This document shows, in pieces, positions 62,141-64,000 of a stretch of DNA of 64,000 nucleotides. Below the pieces are notes generated by a model. The model saw only the letters and a list, made by a program, of their open reading frames with translations. It did no database searches and was not told the DNA's origin. This DNA comes from Anas platyrhynchos (lineage: Eukaryota; Chordata; Aves; Anseriformes; Anatidae): contig NC_092611.1 in the NCBI RefSeq assembly GCF_047663525.1, positions 3,509,001 through 3,573,000 of the forward strand, written 5' to 3'. Position 1 is the stretch's first letter. Each line of letters starts with the position of its first letter. The translations under genes were made by a program, and so were the position numbers.

Positions 62141-62918
62141 GTGCAGAGCAGAGGTGGCTTCATGGGATGGGTCAGACGGAGCCGCAGCCTCCTGCATGCT
62201 CAGGAATCGTGGCAGCATGCAGAGATAACCCAAGGAAACACTGGGTCAGGGTGGGAAACCTGCCTGCCTCCAGACAGCATTGCCACGCTCAGGGAGAGCA
62301 ACCAAAGATACCCACAGTGATCATGAGCCGCTCCTTGCTGACAGCTGCCTCTCCTTGAGATGTCACTGATGTGAGGTCCTGGCTCATCTGGGATCTCCTT
62401 GCACACCCGGCCCTGCTGGGCTGCCCTGGGGATGCTCAGCGTGAAGCCACCCCCCACCAAAAGCTTTTCTCAGGAGGGATGGCAAGGGACCAGCAAGTCC
62501 ATCGGGGCCAAATGCAGGGTTTTGCACCTCAGTTGAACACATGGTACCCAAAACACCACAGAGGGCTTGTGTCCATATCCTCCAGCCACTACTATCTTAG
62601 ATCCCCCTGCCAGCCCTAACCAGCTGCTTTGTCCCACCCCACCACGGCAAACCAGCATCCCACCCTATTTAGGGAATGGGAGTGGAAACCCCAGAGCAGG
62701 CAGCGGATGGGATCCAACTGCCAAAGTGACACCTCTTCAACCTACGCAATGCTGCAAAGAAAGCAGCCCAACTCTGCTGCCGGGATTCACCCTGCAGCTT
62801 TGGGAAGACCCAAGAGCATGCAGCGCTGTGCTCCTGCAGCCCCCTGGAGCTCAGCTGTGTTAGCAGACGTCTCGGTGGCCTTGGCTCGTCCCTGCTGGCC
62901 TCTTCCCCCCTCCCTGTC

Positions 62919-63075
62919 CCTATTGTTCATGGAGCCCGGCCCTGACCCCGTGTATTTATAACCCCCCTTTCCGGCACCGCATTGTGTGCACCCCGCGTCC
63001 TGGATGAGCCGGGGCTCGACGCCGCGTTTCCTCGCCTTCCTGTTTACGGGGCTCGGGAGGAGCCAGACCCAGCCA
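62919..63075 (+). promoter_or_regulatory. TATA-like element in a CpG-rich patch, candidate promoter
   Basis: A SOX-like ATTGTTCATGG lies at 62922-62932, then a TATA-like TATTTATA at 62953-62960, then about 15 CpG between 62935 and 63075 in GC-rich text. If the TATA-like box were used, a start near 62985-62992 (CATTGTGTGCAC) would be expected on the plus strand. No exon is evident downstream within the window, so this remains a composition and motif inference. Confidence 0.3.
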
Positions 63076-63223
63076 CTCCTCAGCTGCCTCTGTGAAATTC
63101 CTCTTTGTCCTTCTCATGGCAAGAGACGGGTCTGGATGGTACCTTAGGCCTCCAAAATTTGGGAAGGGTTGGGTGGAGAGGGGGATGTTATTGCCCAGCT
63201 ACAATTGGGGCACACATTTGTAT

Positions 63224-63256
63224 GGGTTTGTCCTGAGTAGACGGGTTTGTCCTGAG
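63224..63256 (+). repeat. Direct repeat of 14 bp with 19-bp period
   Basis: GGGTTTGTCCTGAG occurs at 63224-63237 and again at 63243-63256, separated by TAGAC. It is an exact short duplication. Confidence 0.85.
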
Positions 63257-64000
63257 AATGGTGACCCAAAGCAGAGGAAAAATGAGTACTGCTAGCAGCA
63301 GAGCATCTCCCACATTTCTTACGTATCTCTTGAATCAAATGTGCTGCTGCTGAGTTTCTTGCAGGACACATATTCTTCACATGAAGCTGTAGGGTTTAGG
63401 CCACCTCCATGCAATGCTGTTTAACCCTAAAACAACATCCAGACTCAGATTTGGTCCCTGAATTGCCTTTTTGTTCTCTCCAATAACAAGCAGAAGGTGG
63501 AACACCATTGGTACTGAATGCATGGCCATGCTTCAACTCAGGCAAGGTTTGTCCACATGATTTGCTATGAAGGAAAAAACCTCTACACGCTTTGCTCTGA
63601 TATCATCAGCAAAACAGTTTATTACAGCAGGAGGGACCTTTTGCCCAAATACCTTTTATTGTTTAGGGAGGCAAATCAGCAGTGCTGGCAAAGGGCTTGC
63701 ACTTGCCAAGAAGGCAGAGGCGTTTCCCTGCAGTGACCCCTGTGATGGAGCCAGCCCCAAGCAGGACCGGGCTCTGACTTTAGGGCACAAGCTCTCCTAT
63801 TACCACCACCATCCTCTGATTCATCCCCATTTTCCCCCCGTTTTTGGCCTAAGTGGTAGCCCCATCATTAGGAAATTTTACCCGCCCTGTGCCCTGTACA
63901 GCCATAACCGTCAGCAAGGTCTGCTCCCGCCGCGCAGCCCCGGCAGCAGGAATCAAACAAAGCAAAACAAGAAACCTCCCAGCGTTAATCTCGCCCTTGC

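Larger units (their letters stand above)
60065..64000. other. Non-coding DNA with CpG-rich patches, window edge
   Basis: No coding exon was recognised. The 170-codon frame at 60106-60618 begins in an A-rich stretch with a near-duplicate AACAGTCAGAAG/AACAGTCAAAAG (60174-60198). The 230-codon minus-strand frame at 61255-61947 matches nothing known to me. The far right (63920-64000) becomes CpG-richer again (CCCGCCGCGCAGCCCCGG) and is cut by the window edge, so a promoter or exon could lie just beyond. Confidence 0.6.

Overview
The window looks like nuclear DNA from a bird, or less likely another sauropsid. The strongest evidence is a clear, 5'-truncated CR1 LINE at about 6218-7470, ending in the CR1-specific 3' tail (a doubled ATTCTRTGA-type motif) and carrying decayed reverse-transcriptase sequence. 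The sparse recognisable repeats, depleted CpG with a few local CpG-rich patches, many short homopolymer and microsatellite tracts, and absence of bacterial-style gene packing fit an avian intergenic or large-intron region.

I found no protein-coding exon, tRNA, rRNA or other RNA gene that I can support. The many open frames of 60-230 codons are what 64 kb of stop-poor, moderately GC-rich DNA gives by chance. None showed a protein family I recognise, apart from the CR1 remnants. The longest are on the minus strand at 50330-51031 (233 codons) and 61255-61947 (230 codons). They are reported as curiosities, not genes.

Layout. 1-6217: unique DNA with an AT-rich block at 2370-2560 and a TAAT-rich block at 5050-5165. 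6218-7470: the CR1 copy, minus strand. 7471-26140: unique DNA with AT-rich, possibly conserved blocks at 7895-8115, 16885-17180 and 21600-21910. 26141-26451: a G-rich minisatellite, followed directly by a CTCF-like site. 26500-45290: unique DNA with a 72-77 bp tandem duplication at 27292-27440, faint ancient-repeat tails near 28900 and 41730, a G-run cluster at 34162-34197, and enhancer-like AT-rich blocks at 32280-32690, 36890-37080 and 41010-41260. 45296-45425: a 22-bp minisatellite. 45430-64000: a more GC-rich third with a CTCF-like site at 50380, a CpG-rich patch at 52035-52620, another CTCF-like site at 60051, and CpG-rich patches at 61950-62140 and 62925-63075. The last has a TATA-like element beside it.

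The most reasonable reading is a gene-poor interval whose possible functions are regulatory: candidate enhancers, three co-oriented CTCF-like motifs, and two CpG-rich promoter-like patches on the right. These regulatory calls rest on motif and composition only. No alignment, expression or chromatin data were available.
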